Shown piece by piece: positions 26,035 to 35,081 of a stretch of DNA of 64,000 bases. The position numbers and the translations under genes are program-made. Numbering within the stretch: position 1 is the first letter of the stretch; each line of letters begins with the position of its first letter. This stretch comes from Enterocloster aldenensis. Its GTDB lineage: Bacteria > Bacillota > Clostridia > Lachnospirales > Lachnospiraceae. The stretch is from NCBI RefSeq assembly GCF_003434055.1, contig NZ_QVEX01000001.1:124001-188000 (forward strand), written 5' to 3'. The notes under the pieces were generated by a model. That model was not told the DNA's origin. It was given only the letters and a program-made list of their open reading frames with translations, and made no database searches.

Positions 26035-28350
26035 TTATACCTCCATGATGATTGGCAGGATTACGGGGTTGCGCTTCATGCGCTTCCATAAAAAGTCACT
26101 TAAACTGTCTTTGATGATGTTCTTTATCTTGCCCCAGTCATTGACATGACGGCCCATGCAGTCATCCACCGCATTAACCACCACGGAATGTGCTTCTTCC
26201 AGCAGGTCCTCTGATTCCCTGACGTACACAAAGCCCCTGGATACGATGTCCGGTCCTGCAAGAAGCTGGTTGCTGTGCTTTTCTAATGTAAGCACCACTA
26301 CAATAATACCATTCTGAGCCAGGTTTTGTCTATCCCGCAGTACAATATTGCCAACATCGCCCACTCCAAGGCCATCCACCAGGATTCCTCCGCAGGTCAC
26401 ATGGTCAATCACCTCGCAGGTCTCGCCGTCCAGGGCAACCACATCGCCGGAATTGACCAGCACTGCATTATCCTTGTCAACGCCCATGAACTCAGCCAGT
26501 TCCTTCTGCGCAATCCGGTGTCGGTATTCGCCGTGTACCGGTATTGCAAACTTCGGATGGATCAGGGAATAGATTAATTTTAAATCTTCCTGACAGGCAT
26601 GTCCTGAAACATGGGTATCCTGGTTGATAATCTTGGCCCCCTTCATGGACAGCTCATTGACCACGTTGGAAACAGCCTTTTCATTGCCGGGAATCGGCGT
26701 GGAGCTTAAAACAACCACGTCCCGCGGTGTGATGGAGACTTTTTTATGAATGCCGGATGCCATGCGTGAAAGGGCTGCCATGGACTCGCCCTGGCTTCCC
26801 GTGGTAATAAGCACGGTGGATTCCGGCGGATAATTCCTCAGATGCTCAATATCAATCAAGGTGCCTTCCGGTACATTGATATAACCCAGCTTACTGGCAA
26901 TATCCATGACCGTTACCATGCTGCGGCCTTCCACCACCACTTTGCGGCCATACTTATACGCCGTGTTCACCACCTGCTGCACCCTATCCACATTGGACGC
27001 AAAGGTCGCAACAATGATGCGCTGGTTCTTATGCTCTGAGAAAATGTTGTCAAAGGTCTTGCCTACCGTGCGCTCAGACATGGTGAATCCCGGCCTGGTG
27101 GCATTGGTACTGTCTGCCAGCAGCGCCAGCACACCTTTTTTACCCAGCTCGGCAAAACGCTGAAGGTCAATGGGGTCGCCGAATACCGGCGTATAGTCTA
27201 TCTTAAAATCGCCTGTGTGAAGCACGATTCCAACCGGCGAGAAGATTGCCAGCGCGGACGCGTCCTGGATGCTGTGGTTGGTCTTAATGAATTCCACCCT
27301 GAAGCAGCCCAGGTTCACGGACTGTCCGTGCTTCACAACCTTGCGCTTGGTATTCTTCATCAGCCGGTGTTCCTCCAGCTTGTGCTCTATCAGGGCAATG
27401 GTCAGCTTGGTGCCGTATACAGGCACGTTGATCTGCTGAAGGATATAGGGAAGGGCGCCGATATGGTCTTCATGTCCATGGGTAATCACAAAGCCCTTTA
27501 CCTTATCAATATTCTGCTTCAGATAGCTGACATCCGGTATCACCAGGTCAATGCCCAGCATATCGTCTCCAGGGAATGCAAGGCCGCAGTCCACGATGAT
27601 GATGCTGTCTTCATACTCAAACGCAGTGATGTTCATTCCAATCTGCTCCAGGCCGCCTAAGGGGATGATCTTCAGTTTCCCTTTGCCGTCCTTCTTGCTG
27701 TCCCTGGAAGGCTGCCTCACCGGCGCTTTCAGTTCCTTGGATGCAGATGATGCTTTGGCTGCGGCCGTCCTGGCCTGGGGCCGGGAAGCCTTGGCAGTTC
27801 CCTGGCCGGAGCGGTTGTCCTGCTGGGATGCCTTGGCTGCCTTATCCTGCTGGGACGCCTTTTCTGTCTTGGCCTGCTGGGACGCCTTGGATGAGGCCTG
27901 GGCTGTCTTTAATCCTGTCTGGGATGTTTTAGCTGATGCCTGCCCGCTGCCGTCCGCTGCCTGCTGCTTTGCCTGTGCAGCCTGTTTGGCAGGTCTTGAT
28001 GCCTGGGCGCCTTTTCCGCCGCGGCTTCCCTTCTGCCCCTGGCCCCTGCCGGATGCCGAAGCTTCCTTGGCAGCCGGCTCCGCAGCGCGTGTGCCCTGTT
28101 CCTTGGAAGCGCTCTTTCTCTGTGCAGGCCTTCTGTTCTGAGGCTTCTTAGCCTGCTGTTCCTGCTGCGCCGCCTGGTCTGCCGCGGCTGTCTGTTCCAT
28201 GGCAGCTGTCTGTGCCGCTGCCTGTCCTGATACCTCTGTCTGTCCCGATGCACGTTCCGGCGCTCCTGTCTGTCCTGATACTGCTGTCTGCACCGGTGCC
28301 GCTGTCTGCGCGCCCATCTCCGGCATATTCTCTTTTTCTTCTAAATTCAA
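26035..28350 (-). CDS. rnj: Ribonuclease J with long low-complexity N-terminal extension
   Basis: A 771-residue endo/5'-exoribonuclease of the metallo-beta-lactamase/beta-CASP family, central to mRNA decay and rRNA maturation. The catalytic core begins near residue 224 (GKLKIIPLGGLEQIGMN), with the zinc motif HGHEDHIG at 291-298, and later motifs LLADSTNATRPG and HVSGHACQEDL. Residues 1-222 are a repeat-rich Ala/Gln/Ser/Lys tract (KASQQ repeats) with no fold. The start is a TTG preceded by GGAGGAATCAAT. It lies between the DUF1292 gene and the mltG-like gene. Confidence 0.95.
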   Translation of the reverse strand: MNLEEKENMPEMGAQTAAPVQTAVSGQTGAPERASGQTEVSGQAAAQTAAMEQTAAADQAAQQEQQAKKPQNRRPAQRKSASKEQGTRAAEPAAKEASASGRGQGQKGSRGGKGAQASRPAKQAAQAKQQAADGSGQASAKTSQTGLKTAQASSKASQQAKTEKASQQDKAAKASQQDNRSGQGTAKASRPQARTAAAKASSASKELKAPVRQPSRDSKKDGKGKLKIIPLGGLEQIGMNITAFEYEDSIIIVDCGLAFPGDDMLGIDLVIPDVSYLKQNIDKVKGFVITHGHEDHIGALPYILQQINVPVYGTKLTIALIEHKLEEHRLMKNTKRKVVKHGQSVNLGCFRVEFIKTNHSIQDASALAIFSPVGIVLHTGDFKIDYTPVFGDPIDLQRFAELGKKGVLALLADSTNATRPGFTMSERTVGKTFDNIFSEHKNQRIIVATFASNVDRVQQVVNTAYKYGRKVVVEGRSMVTVMDIASKLGYINVPEGTLIDIEHLRNYPPESTVLITTGSQGESMAALSRMASGIHKKVSITPRDVVVLSSTPIPGNEKAVSNVVNELSMKGAKIINQDTHVSGHACQEDLKLIYSLIHPKFAIPVHGEYRHRIAQKELAEFMGVDKDNAVLVNSGDVVALDGETCEVIDHVTCGGILVDGLGVGDVGNIVLRDRQNLAQNGIIVVVLTLEKHSNQLLAGPDIVSRGFVYVRESEDLLEEAHSVVVNAVDDCMGRHVNDWGKIKNIIKDSLSDFLWKRMKRNPVILPIIMEV

Positions 28351-28367
28351 ATTGATTCCTCCAATCT

Positions 28368-28646
28368 CTATTTCTCAAGCTCCACATCTGCATCGCTTAA
28401 CAGTTCTTCAAACACGCCCATAAGGCCGTCCAGTTCGCGGTCATCTTCCACAAACTCATACACGGCTTCTGCGTCCTGCTGCCCGGATACATCCTTTAAA
28501 ATGTAACACTCTCCGTCCTGATCCTCCGGTGCATCTGTCACCAGCAGATAGTTTACTGCATTGATTCTTGTTTCCTCTAACACATAAAAGTCCACGGATT
28601 CTCCTGAATCCGTTAACATTGTGATCATATCCGTCTTATCTTTCAT
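28368..28646 (-). CDS. DUF1292 protein (YrzB-like)
   Basis: A 92-residue acidic protein of the DUF1292 family ([21 protein letters not shown]...YLLV). AGGAGCGAACA precedes the ATG, which overlaps the ruvX 3' end by 11 bp. The ireB-ruvX-DUF1292 order is conserved in Firmicutes. Molecular function unknown. Confidence 0.9.
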   Translation of the reverse strand: MKDKTDMITMLTDSGESVDFYVLEETRINAVNYLLVTDAPEDQDGECYILKDVSGQQDAEAVYEFVEDDRELDGLMGVFEELLSDADVELEK

Positions 28647-29082
28647 TGTTCGCTCCTAAACCATTGGACAGACTGTCCAGATATCCCTGTAAAATCATAG
28701 CCGCCGCAATCTGGTCCACGCTTTCTTTTCTGTGTTCCCTGCGCACACCGCTTTCAATCAGCACCCTGCTGGCAGCCACGGTTGTGAGGCGTTCATCCCA
28801 GAGCACCACAGGAAGGCCTGTCCTTCTCTCAAGGGCAGACTTAAATTCCTCTGTCTTCACAGCGCGCTCCCCAAGCGTATTGTTCATATTCTTAGGATAT
28901 CCAAGAACAATCCGTTCAATCTCATATTGGCCAATTAATGCCTCTATTCTTGCAAGGGTCTGCCGCAGTTTATTTTCATCTTTGCGTGTAATGGTCTCCA
29001 CTGTCTGCGCAGTGATACCTAAAGGATCGCACACCGCTACCCCGACTGTCTTTGAGCCAAAATCCAGACCCATGATCCTCAT
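28636..29082 (-). CDS. ruvX: Holliday junction resolvase-like nuclease RuvX/YqgF
   Basis: A 148-residue RNase-H-fold nuclease of the YqgF family (pre-16S rRNA processing and/or junction resolution). The first catalytic Asp is in [38 protein letters not shown] and the terminal [16 protein letters not shown] complete the family pattern. Start 29082 is preferred (GGAGGAAAATGAAT); an ATG two codons upstream is too close to the Shine-Dalgarno sequence. Confidence 0.94.
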   Translation of the reverse strand: MRIMGLDFGSKTVGVAVCDPLGITAQTVETITRKDENKLRQTLARIEALIGQYEIERIVLGYPKNMNNTLGERAVKTEEFKSALERRTGLPVVLWDERLTTVAASRVLIESGVRREHRKESVDQIAAAMILQGYLDSLSNGLGANNER

Positions 29083-29098
29083 ATTCATTTTCCTCCGT

Positions 29099-29402
29099 TA
29101 TCCTTAATAAAATAACGCACAACAAAACCAGCTGGTTGTCCACCAACTGATGCATCCCTGTCTTATCTTACATATCCGTACATTGCCGTGAAGGCCCGCT
29201 AAACGGGCCTTCTCATCTTTCGCCACGGTGTGCCTGACCGGCCTGTCCCAATCCGGCTGCTTCCAGATGCCAAAACATGTTTTGTCATTCATTCCCACGT
29301 CCTGGCAAAGCATCCGGGTACAGCGTCCTGTCCGGCACCCCCTGAACCATACGCCTGTCACGAAAGCATCTTCATGCCGCGTGTCTGAAACTTCAGACAC
29401 GC
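29099..29402. other. Intergenic region between ireB and ruvX with two hairpins
   Basis: No convincing gene; the 98-codon minus-strand reading starts with GTG and has no ribosome binding site or recognisable sequence. It contains GCGTGTCTGAA-AC-TTCAGACACGC, a perfect 11-bp inverted repeat (29379-29402) that begins 2 bp after the ireB stop. It also contains a GAAGGCCCG/CGGGCCTTC hairpin near 29190-29215. Neither has a T tract, so neither is a standard terminator. Confidence 0.6.
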
Positions 29403-29403
29403 C

Positions 29404-29664
29404 CTACCGCAAACGGGCATCAATATACACAGCCATCAGTTCTTCCAGAATCTCATCCCGTTCAACCTTCATGATAAGGCTTCTGGCACCCTTATGGCTG
29501 GTAATATAAGTCGGGTCCCCAGACATGATATATCCCACTATCTGATTCACAGGGTTATATCCTTTCTCGGTCAAGGCAATATACACCTGCTCCAGCACAT
29601 CGCTTACTTCCATCTTCTTGTCCTGAACAGCTTGAAAATATTGAGTTTCACTTATATTGCCCAT
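29404..29664 (-). CDS. ireB: IreB-family regulatory phosphoprotein (UPF0297)
   Basis: An 86-residue protein of the UPF0297/IreB family, in enterococci a substrate of the Ser/Thr kinase IreK linked to envelope stress. The core [24 protein letters not shown] and [17 protein letters not shown] is fully conserved. It lies upstream of ruvX as in Bacillus (yrzL-yrrK), but here about 320 bp of DNA separates them, and alaS is not next to it. Confidence 0.94.
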   Translation of the reverse strand: MGNISETQYFQAVQDKKMEVSDVLEQVYIALTEKGYNPVNQIVGYIMSGDPTYITSHKGARSLIMKVERDEILEELMAVYIDARLR

Positions 29665-29700
29665 GTCATCACGTCCTTTAAGTATTCTTCTCTATTCTAC

Positions 29701-29729
29701 ATTATAATTTCCTATTCGGCAATAGATAA
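29701..29729 (-). promoter_or_regulatory. Predicted promoter of ireB
   Basis: On the minus strand TTATCT (29724-29729) and TATAAT (29701-29706) are spaced by 17 bp, about 40 bp before the ireB start. Confidence 0.5.
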
Positions 29730-29851
29730 TTTTCTTAATTTTTTCTAATTATTGTCATGTATTTGTAAAATTTCGCATAATATTTCCGTCAACCCAGGGA
29801 AATGTTTCTATTTTTGGAAAAATACATGCCAACTGCAATCCTACTGCAATC

Positions 29852-31225
29852 CTACTGCCACCCTACTTCCAGCAGATCCCCTCCCAGCAGGCCAGCTGCC
29901 TTAAGACAGAGAATCTGACCGGAAAGCCTGTTTTCCTCCCCGTCCTTTACAGCAAGGGCCGCCTTCACATACTGCGGTGTGTGGCCTATGATATACTTCC
30001 TGCCTTCTACCTCAGCCATGTCTTCGAACAGCACCCAGACACTGCTTCCAATAAAATGTTCCCTGTATTCCCGGGACATGGACGCCTCCAGTTCCAGGAG
30101 CACGTCACTGCGCCGGCCCTTCACCTGTTCCGGCACCTGGTCCGGCATCACGGCTGCCCTGGTCCCGGCCCGCTTGGAATATTTAAATACATGCATCTCA
30201 TAAAAATGCACCTTTTTCAGGAACTCCCTTGTAATCTCAAACTCTTCCTGGGTTTCTCCCGGGAATCCCACAATCACATCCGTTGTAATGGCCGGATGAT
30301 CAAACCACTTCCTCAATATGCCGCAGCGCCGTAAATAATCCTCTGTGGTATAGTGGCGGTTCATCCGCTTTAAGGTGGCGTCGCAGCCGCTTTGAAGGGA
30401 CAGGTGGAAATGCGGACAGAACTTAGCCAGGCCAGCCAGGGCCCCTGCGAATTCCTCCGTGATGATCCGCGGCTCCAGGGAACCCAGGCGGATGCGCTCC
30501 AGTCCCGGTATCCGGTGGATCCGTTCTATCAGGTCAAGCAGGGGACCGTGGTCCCAGTTGCCGCCCTGCACCGGTCCTCCCTCCCTGTGTTCCATCCCAT
30601 AGGAGCTTAAATGGATTCCGGTAAGGACCACTTCCTTGTACCCCCGGGCCACCAGGCCTTTCACCTCTGCCTCCACATCTTCCGGCTTCCTGCTTCTCAC
30701 CCGGCCCCTGGCATAGGGGATGATGCAGTAGCTGCAGAACTGGTTGCAGCCGTCCTGTACCTTGATGAATGCCCTTGTATGGTCCGTGATATTGTCCACA
30801 TAAAGGGGCTCATATTCATCGGTCCCGCCAATATCCAGCACGTGTATTCCGGATTCAGGCCCTTCCTCTTCCTTAAGCCTGCCTTCCATATATTCATCCA
30901 GTATCCGCGCCAGCTGGCCTTTTTTATTATTGCCGATGATCACGTCCACGCATGCATCTTCCTTAAGCGTATCCGCCGCCACCTGCACGTAACAGCCGGC
31001 CGCCACCACCACGGATTCCGGATTCAGCTTCTTGGCCCGGTGCAGCATCTGACGTGACTTCCTGTCCGCAACATTGGTCACGGAACATGTGTTGATAATA
31101 TAGACATCCGCCTTTTCATCAAAAGGCACGATTTCGTATCCGTGCTCTTTCAGCTGCTGCTGCATGGCTTCTGCCTCATAAGCATTTACTTTGCATCCCA
31201 GGTTGTGCAGGGCTGCTTTTGGCAT
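29852..31225 (-). CDS. mtaB: tRNA-t6A37 methylthiotransferase MtaB
   Basis: A 457-residue radical-SAM enzyme that adds methylthio to t6A37 of tRNA. The UPF0004 domain carries Cys in LGCKVNAYEAE, NTCSVTN and AAGCYVQ; the radical-SAM CxxxCxxC is CNQFCSYC, followed by IIPYARGRVRSR. A C-terminal TRAM domain is present. AGGAGGTTTTAAC precedes the ATG. The N-terminal CKVNAYEAE form marks MtaB rather than MiaB. Confidence 0.95.
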   Translation of the reverse strand: MPKAALHNLGCKVNAYEAEAMQQQLKEHGYEIVPFDEKADVYIINTCSVTNVADRKSRQMLHRAKKLNPESVVVAAGCYVQVAADTLKEDACVDVIIGNNKKGQLARILDEYMEGRLKEEEGPESGIHVLDIGGTDEYEPLYVDNITDHTRAFIKVQDGCNQFCSYCIIPYARGRVRSRKPEDVEAEVKGLVARGYKEVVLTGIHLSSYGMEHREGGPVQGGNWDHGPLLDLIERIHRIPGLERIRLGSLEPRIITEEFAGALAGLAKFCPHFHLSLQSGCDATLKRMNRHYTTEDYLRRCGILRKWFDHPAITTDVIVGFPGETQEEFEITREFLKKVHFYEMHVFKYSKRAGTRAAVMPDQVPEQVKGRRSDVLLELEASMSREYREHFIGSSVWVLFEDMAEVEGRKYIIGHTPQYVKAALAVKDGEENRLSGQILCLKAAGLLGGDLLEVGWQ

Positions 31226-31344
31226 GTTAAAACCTCCTATTGGTCATGTTATGGTCGAACCTCCAATGTCCCATGGTTCAGGGGCAATGTACTGCCATAA
31301 TCAATTTACCAGTTTCTTACTGCATTTTTCATGCAATCTCACTA

Positions 31345-31373
31345 TTGACTTTTACCCCCGCGGTCTGTAGTAT
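31345..31373 (+). promoter_or_regulatory. Predicted promoter of the HPr-like gene
   Basis: TTGACT (31345-31350) and TAGTAT (31368-31373) with 17-bp spacing, 65 bp before the start codon. Confidence 0.65.
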
Positions 31374-31437
31374 TAAAGCAAAGCAGTTATACTAAGCTGC
31401 AATTCAATTCACATACACCACAAGGAGGGTTCTTCGT

Positions 31438-31668
31438 ATGAAAACAGTTCGCATTTCGTTAAATTCCATTGACAAGGTTAAGTCATTTGTAAATGATTTA
31501 GCTAAGTTTGATGTTGATTTTGATTTAGTTTCCGGCAGATACGTGATTGATGCAAAGTCCATCATGGGCATCTTCAGCCTGGATCTGTCCAAGCCCATCG
31601 ACCTGAACATCCATGCAGAAAGCAATGTTGAGGAGATTCTGGGCATCCTGAAGCCTTACATCATCTAA
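31438..31668 (+). CDS. HPr-like protein lacking the phosphorylatable histidine
   Basis: A 76-residue HPr-fold protein. The Ser46 region is kept as AKSIMGIFSL, but the His15 region (LHARP in HPr) reads NSIDKVKSFV with no histidine. Such a protein cannot carry the PTS phosphate but could, like Bacillus Crh, be phosphorylated on the serine and act with CcpA; that role is inference. AAGGAGGGTTCTTCGT precedes the start. It is monocistronic, with its own promoter and terminator. Confidence 0.85.
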   Translation: MKTVRISLNSIDKVKSFVNDLAKFDVDFDLVSGRYVIDAKSIMGIFSLDLSKPIDLNIHAESNVEEILGILKPYII

Positions 31669-31726
31669 TCTGCGCCATACATTACATGGGCGGGACTGCA
31701 CCGCGCTGTTTAATAAGGAAAGAAGC

Positions 31727-31755
31727 AAGAGTCTGCTGCCGCAGACTCTTTTTTT
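31727..31755 (+). terminator. Rho-independent terminator of the HPr-like gene
   Basis: AAGAGTCTGC (31727-31736) and GCAGACTCTT (31741-31750) form a perfect 10-bp stem with loop TGCC, ending in a T7 tract. Confidence 0.9.
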
Positions 31756-31773
31756 ATGTTCCTGACCGGTCTA

Positions 31774-32958
31774 TTAACCCTGGCAGAGGATCTGCTCCGT
31801 TGTATCCAGCGCCGTCTCCACCAGCTGGTCAATCTTTTCTTCCAGATGGCGTTCCGAGCTATGGATCACATTGATGTTGGGCTTTGTCACAGGGTGCTTT
31901 GCCACAAAGATGGTGCAGCAGTCCTCAAAGGGCTGGATGGATGTTTCATAGGTCCCGATTTTCTCGGACACATCCACAATCTCCTGCTTATCAAATCCAA
32001 TCACCGGACGGAATACAGGCATGGTGCACACCTCGTTGGTGGCTGCCAGGGACTGAAGCGTCTGGGAGGCCACCTGGCCGATGCTTTCGCCCGTAATCAG
32101 GGCGATGGCCCCGTTCTGTTCAGCAATGGTCTGGGCAATGCGCATCATATAACGGCGCATGATGATGGTCAGCTCCTCATGGGGGCATTTATCGTAGATA
32201 TAAAGCTGGATATCCGTGAAATTCACCACGTGGAGCATGATTGGGCCAGCGTAGCGCGCAACCAGATTGGCCAGGTCCACCACCTTCTGCTTTGCCCTCT
32301 CGCTTGTATAAGGCGGCGCATGGAAATATACGGCGTCTATTTTCACGCCTCTCTTGGCAATCATGTACCCTGCCACCGGGCTGTCAATCCCGCCGGAAAG
32401 CAGCAGCATGGCCTTGCCGTTGGTTCCAATGGGCATGCCGCCCGGCCCCGGGATCATCTGGGAGAACAGGTTGATTTTCTGGCGCACTTCCACCCGCAGC
32501 AGCACATCCGGATGATGGACATCCACTTTCATCTGGGGGAATGCATCAAGGATTGCCTCGCCCAGATCCCTGTTGATCTGATCCGAGGTCACAGGATACT
32601 GCTTGTCCCCTCTCCTGGCATCTACCTTAAAGGTAATGTTCTTGTCAGGGTAAACCTGGTCCATGTATTCCTTCACATGATTTTTCAGGTTTTCATAATC
32701 CTTGTCATCAATCTGCACCATGGGGCAGATATCCGCGATTCCGAACACGCGCCCAAGGGCTTCCACGGTATCCTCGTAATCGTATTTCCCTTCCGCCTTC
32801 ACATAGATGCGGCCTGACTCCTTTGTGACCTCAAAATGGCCGTCCACGTCCCGGAGCGCATACCGTATCTGTTTTATCAGGGCATCCTCGAACATATAAC
32901 GGTTCTTTCCCTTGGTGCCGATTTCCGCGTATTTAATTAAAAATGACTGGTACTGCAT
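31774..32958 (-). CDS. thiI: tRNA 4-thiouridine synthase ThiI
   Basis: A 394-residue enzyme that thiolates U8 of tRNA and can supply sulfur for thiamine. An N-terminal ferredoxin-like/THUMP region is followed by the PP-loop LLLSGGIDSPVAGYMIAKRG (about residues 186-205). The rhodanese domain of the Escherichia coli enzyme is absent, as is normal in Firmicutes. It lies just downstream of a cysteine desulfurase gene, its expected sulfur donor. Confidence 0.96.
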   Translation of the reverse strand: MQYQSFLIKYAEIGTKGKNRYMFEDALIKQIRYALRDVDGHFEVTKESGRIYVKAEGKYDYEDTVEALGRVFGIADICPMVQIDDKDYENLKNHVKEYMDQVYPDKNITFKVDARRGDKQYPVTSDQINRDLGEAILDAFPQMKVDVHHPDVLLRVEVRQKINLFSQMIPGPGGMPIGTNGKAMLLLSGGIDSPVAGYMIAKRGVKIDAVYFHAPPYTSERAKQKVVDLANLVARYAGPIMLHVVNFTDIQLYIYDKCPHEELTIIMRRYMMRIAQTIAEQNGAIALITGESIGQVASQTLQSLAATNEVCTMPVFRPVIGFDKQEIVDVSEKIGTYETSIQPFEDCCTIFVAKHPVTKPNINVIHSSERHLEEKIDQLVETALDTTEQILCQG

Positions 32959-32992
32959 GTTTTACCTCTTTCTATTATTGTTGCGGTGTCAT

Positions 32993-34147
32993 TCATCCTC
33001 TGTGATATTTCCTGAGTACGGGAAGAAGTCCTTCCAGCGCCTCCATACAATAATCAATTTCCTCTTTTGTGTTAAACAGCCCGAAGCTGAACCTGAGGGT
33101 GGAATCCAGAAGTTCCTTTTTTACCCCGATGGCCTTTAACGTGCCGCTGATTGCAGGGTGGTTGGATGAACAGGCAGACCCCGAGGACACATAAATCCCC
33201 TTTTCCTCCAGGGCGTGCAGCAGCACCTCGCTCCTGACGCCTGCAAATCCTGCGCTGACAATCTGGGGCGCGCCCTGACCGCCTTTTAAGCTGTTGACCG
33301 TCACCCCCTCCAGCTGTCCCATCCTGTCTATCATATAATCCTTAAGGCCGGTGATATAGTCCACCTTTTCCTGGTGGTCCGTGTACATTTCCTGGGCTGC
33401 AGCGCCCATTCCGGCAATACCCGGGACATTTTCCGTGCCGGAGCGCAGGTCCTTTTGCTGTCCTCCGCCGTAGAGCAGGGGATGTATCTTCACCCGCCCG
33501 TCAATGAACAGGAAGCCCACGCCCTTTGGCCCGTGGAACTTGTGGGCGCTGACGCTTAACAGGTCAATCCCCTGTTTCTTGGGATGGATTACCAGCTTGC
33601 CGTATGCCTGGATGGCATCCACATGAAGGAGGATGGCCGGATTCCTGCCGTGGACCAGGGACGCAATCTCTTCTATGGGTTCTATGGCTCCCACTTCATT
33701 GTTCACATACATGACGGAAACCAGGATGGTATCCGGCCGTATGGATGCTTCCAGCTCCTCTAAGGAAATGTGTCCCTGGCTGTCCACGGACAGATAGGTC
33801 ACCTCAAAGCCCTGCTGTTCCAGGAATGCCAGCGGATTATACACCGAGGCGTGTTCAATCCTGGTGCTGATTATATGCTTACCGGCCCTCTGATTGGCCA
33901 TGGCCGTCCCTATCAGGGCCATGTTGTTGGATTCCGTGCCGCCGGAGGTAAAAAGGATTTCCTTATCCTTGACCTTCAGGGTCTTTGCTATCCGGGATGC
34001 GGCCTGGCGCACATACTGCTCCGCCTCCATGCCTTTCCTATGCTTGGCAGAAGGGTTGCCGTAGTCCTCTGTCATTACCTTTACCACCACGTCCCTGACA
34101 CTGTCAAGCACACGGGTCGTGGCGGAATTATCAAAATATACTTCCAT
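32993..34147 (-). CDS. Cysteine desulfurase (NifS/IscS family)
   Basis: A 384-residue PLP enzyme that transfers sulfur from cysteine. It begins VYFDNSATTRV; the PLP-lysine is in SVSAHKFHGPKG and the persulfide cysteine is in SSGSACSSNHPAISG. By position it most likely supplies ThiI (the NifZ-type role in Bacillus), 34 bp upstream of thiI on the same strand. Confidence 0.95.
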   Translation of the reverse strand: MEVYFDNSATTRVLDSVRDVVVKVMTEDYGNPSAKHRKGMEAEQYVRQAASRIAKTLKVKDKEILFTSGGTESNNMALIGTAMANQRAGKHIISTRIEHASVYNPLAFLEQQGFEVTYLSVDSQGHISLEELEASIRPDTILVSVMYVNNEVGAIEPIEEIASLVHGRNPAILLHVDAIQAYGKLVIHPKKQGIDLLSVSAHKFHGPKGVGFLFIDGRVKIHPLLYGGGQQKDLRSGTENVPGIAGMGAAAQEMYTDHQEKVDYITGLKDYMIDRMGQLEGVTVNSLKGGQGAPQIVSAGFAGVRSEVLLHALEEKGIYVSSGSACSSNHPAISGTLKAIGVKKELLDSTLRFSFGLFNTKEEIDYCMEALEGLLPVLRKYHRG

Positions 34148-34176
34148 GGTCTGTCTCCTATTTTCCTTCTTCCTGC

Positions 34177-34290
34177 GGGGCCTTCCTTTCCTGGGTCTCG
34201 CCTTCCAACGCCGTAAGGGGTCTTCCCTGCCTGGGGCCTGCCTTCCAGCGCCGCCGGGGGCCTTCCTTGCCTACAGCCCGCCTTCCAGCC
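34177..34290. repeat. 40-bp imperfect tandem repeat, 2.8 copies
   Basis: Units begin with GGGG at 34177, 34217 and 34257, exactly 40 bp apart, each reading roughly GGGGcCTTCCTTgCCTgggg then CtcGCCTTCCAgCGCCg. The third unit overlaps the last codons and stop of rsmE, so the array looks like a repeated duplication of the rsmE 3' end into the gap before the cysteine desulfurase gene. Confidence 0.8.
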
Positions 34291-35020
34291 GCATCATAAG
34301 CACGGACAGCATGGCAAGTCCTGCTGTCTCTGTGCGCAGTATCCGCTTTCCAAGGCTTACCGGGCGCACGCCCTTTTTTAGGGCAAGATTGATCTCCGAC
34401 TCGTCAAACCCGCCTTCCGGGCCAATGAATACCGCAATATCCTGCCCCGGCGCCACGCGGGAAAGCTCCTGCCTGCTGCCTTCCATCCCGGCTTCGTGCT
34501 CATATGGGATCAGCCGCAGGGCAAACTGTTCCTTCTCTATATAATCAAAGGCCTGTCCCAATGTCATCAGTCCCATGACCCGGGGCATCAGGCTGCGCCC
34601 TGACTGTTTGGCCGCGCTCTCCGCAATGGCCTGCCACCGTTTGCGCTTGGCCTCCTCTTTCTTTGCATCCAGCTTCACAACCGCATTTTTTGTGGACACC
34701 GGCACAATGCCCGCCGCCCCCAGTTCCACTGCCTTCTGGATGATCAACTCCATCTTATCAGATTTGGGCAGCCCCTGGAAGAGCCAGATCCTGGAAGGCA
34801 GTTCCCTTCCGTCCCGGTCCGCGGACACGATCCGCGCTTCCACACAATCGCTGTTAAGGGATGACAGGCAGCAGTGATAATCCGTTCCCGTACCGTCACT
34901 GACCAACACCTCTTCTCCCTGTTTCATGCGCAGGGCATTTTTCATATGGTTCACATCAGGACCCGTAATACGTATGAAATCACCCATGACCTGGGCCGGG
35001 TCCACAAAAAAGTGATGCAT
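34271..35020 (-). CDS. rsmE: 16S rRNA m3U1498 methyltransferase RsmE
   Basis: A 249-residue SPOUT methyltransferase. The N-terminal PUA-like part is followed by LPKSDKMELIIQKAVELGA, the knot residues FIGPEGGFDESEI, and SLGKRILRTETA near the end, all typical of RsmE. Its 3' end has been duplicated in the adjacent tandem repeat. It lies 60 bp downstream of prmA, a common pairing. Confidence 0.95.
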   Translation of the reverse strand: MHHFFVDPAQVMGDFIRITGPDVNHMKNALRMKQGEEVLVSDGTGTDYHCCLSSLNSDCVEARIVSADRDGRELPSRIWLFQGLPKSDKMELIIQKAVELGAAGIVPVSTKNAVVKLDAKKEEAKRKRWQAIAESAAKQSGRSLMPRVMGLMTLGQAFDYIEKEQFALRLIPYEHEAGMEGSRQELSRVAPGQDIAVFIGPEGGFDESEINLALKKGVRPVSLGKRILRTETAGLAMLSVLMMRLEGGL

Positions 35021-35081
35021 GGCTTACCTCCAATACCCCTACCTGGCACTGCCTTGTGCAAGGCAGTACTAAAGTGTTTCA

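Noticed and set aside
29104..29400. A 98-codon minus-strand reading between ireB and ruvX
   Set aside because: It starts with GTG inside a palindrome, lacks a ribosome binding site and has a composition unlike real proteins.
31756..32817. A 353-codon plus-strand reading opposite thiI
   Set aside because: Antisense to an intact thiI with all motifs; no start signal or domain.
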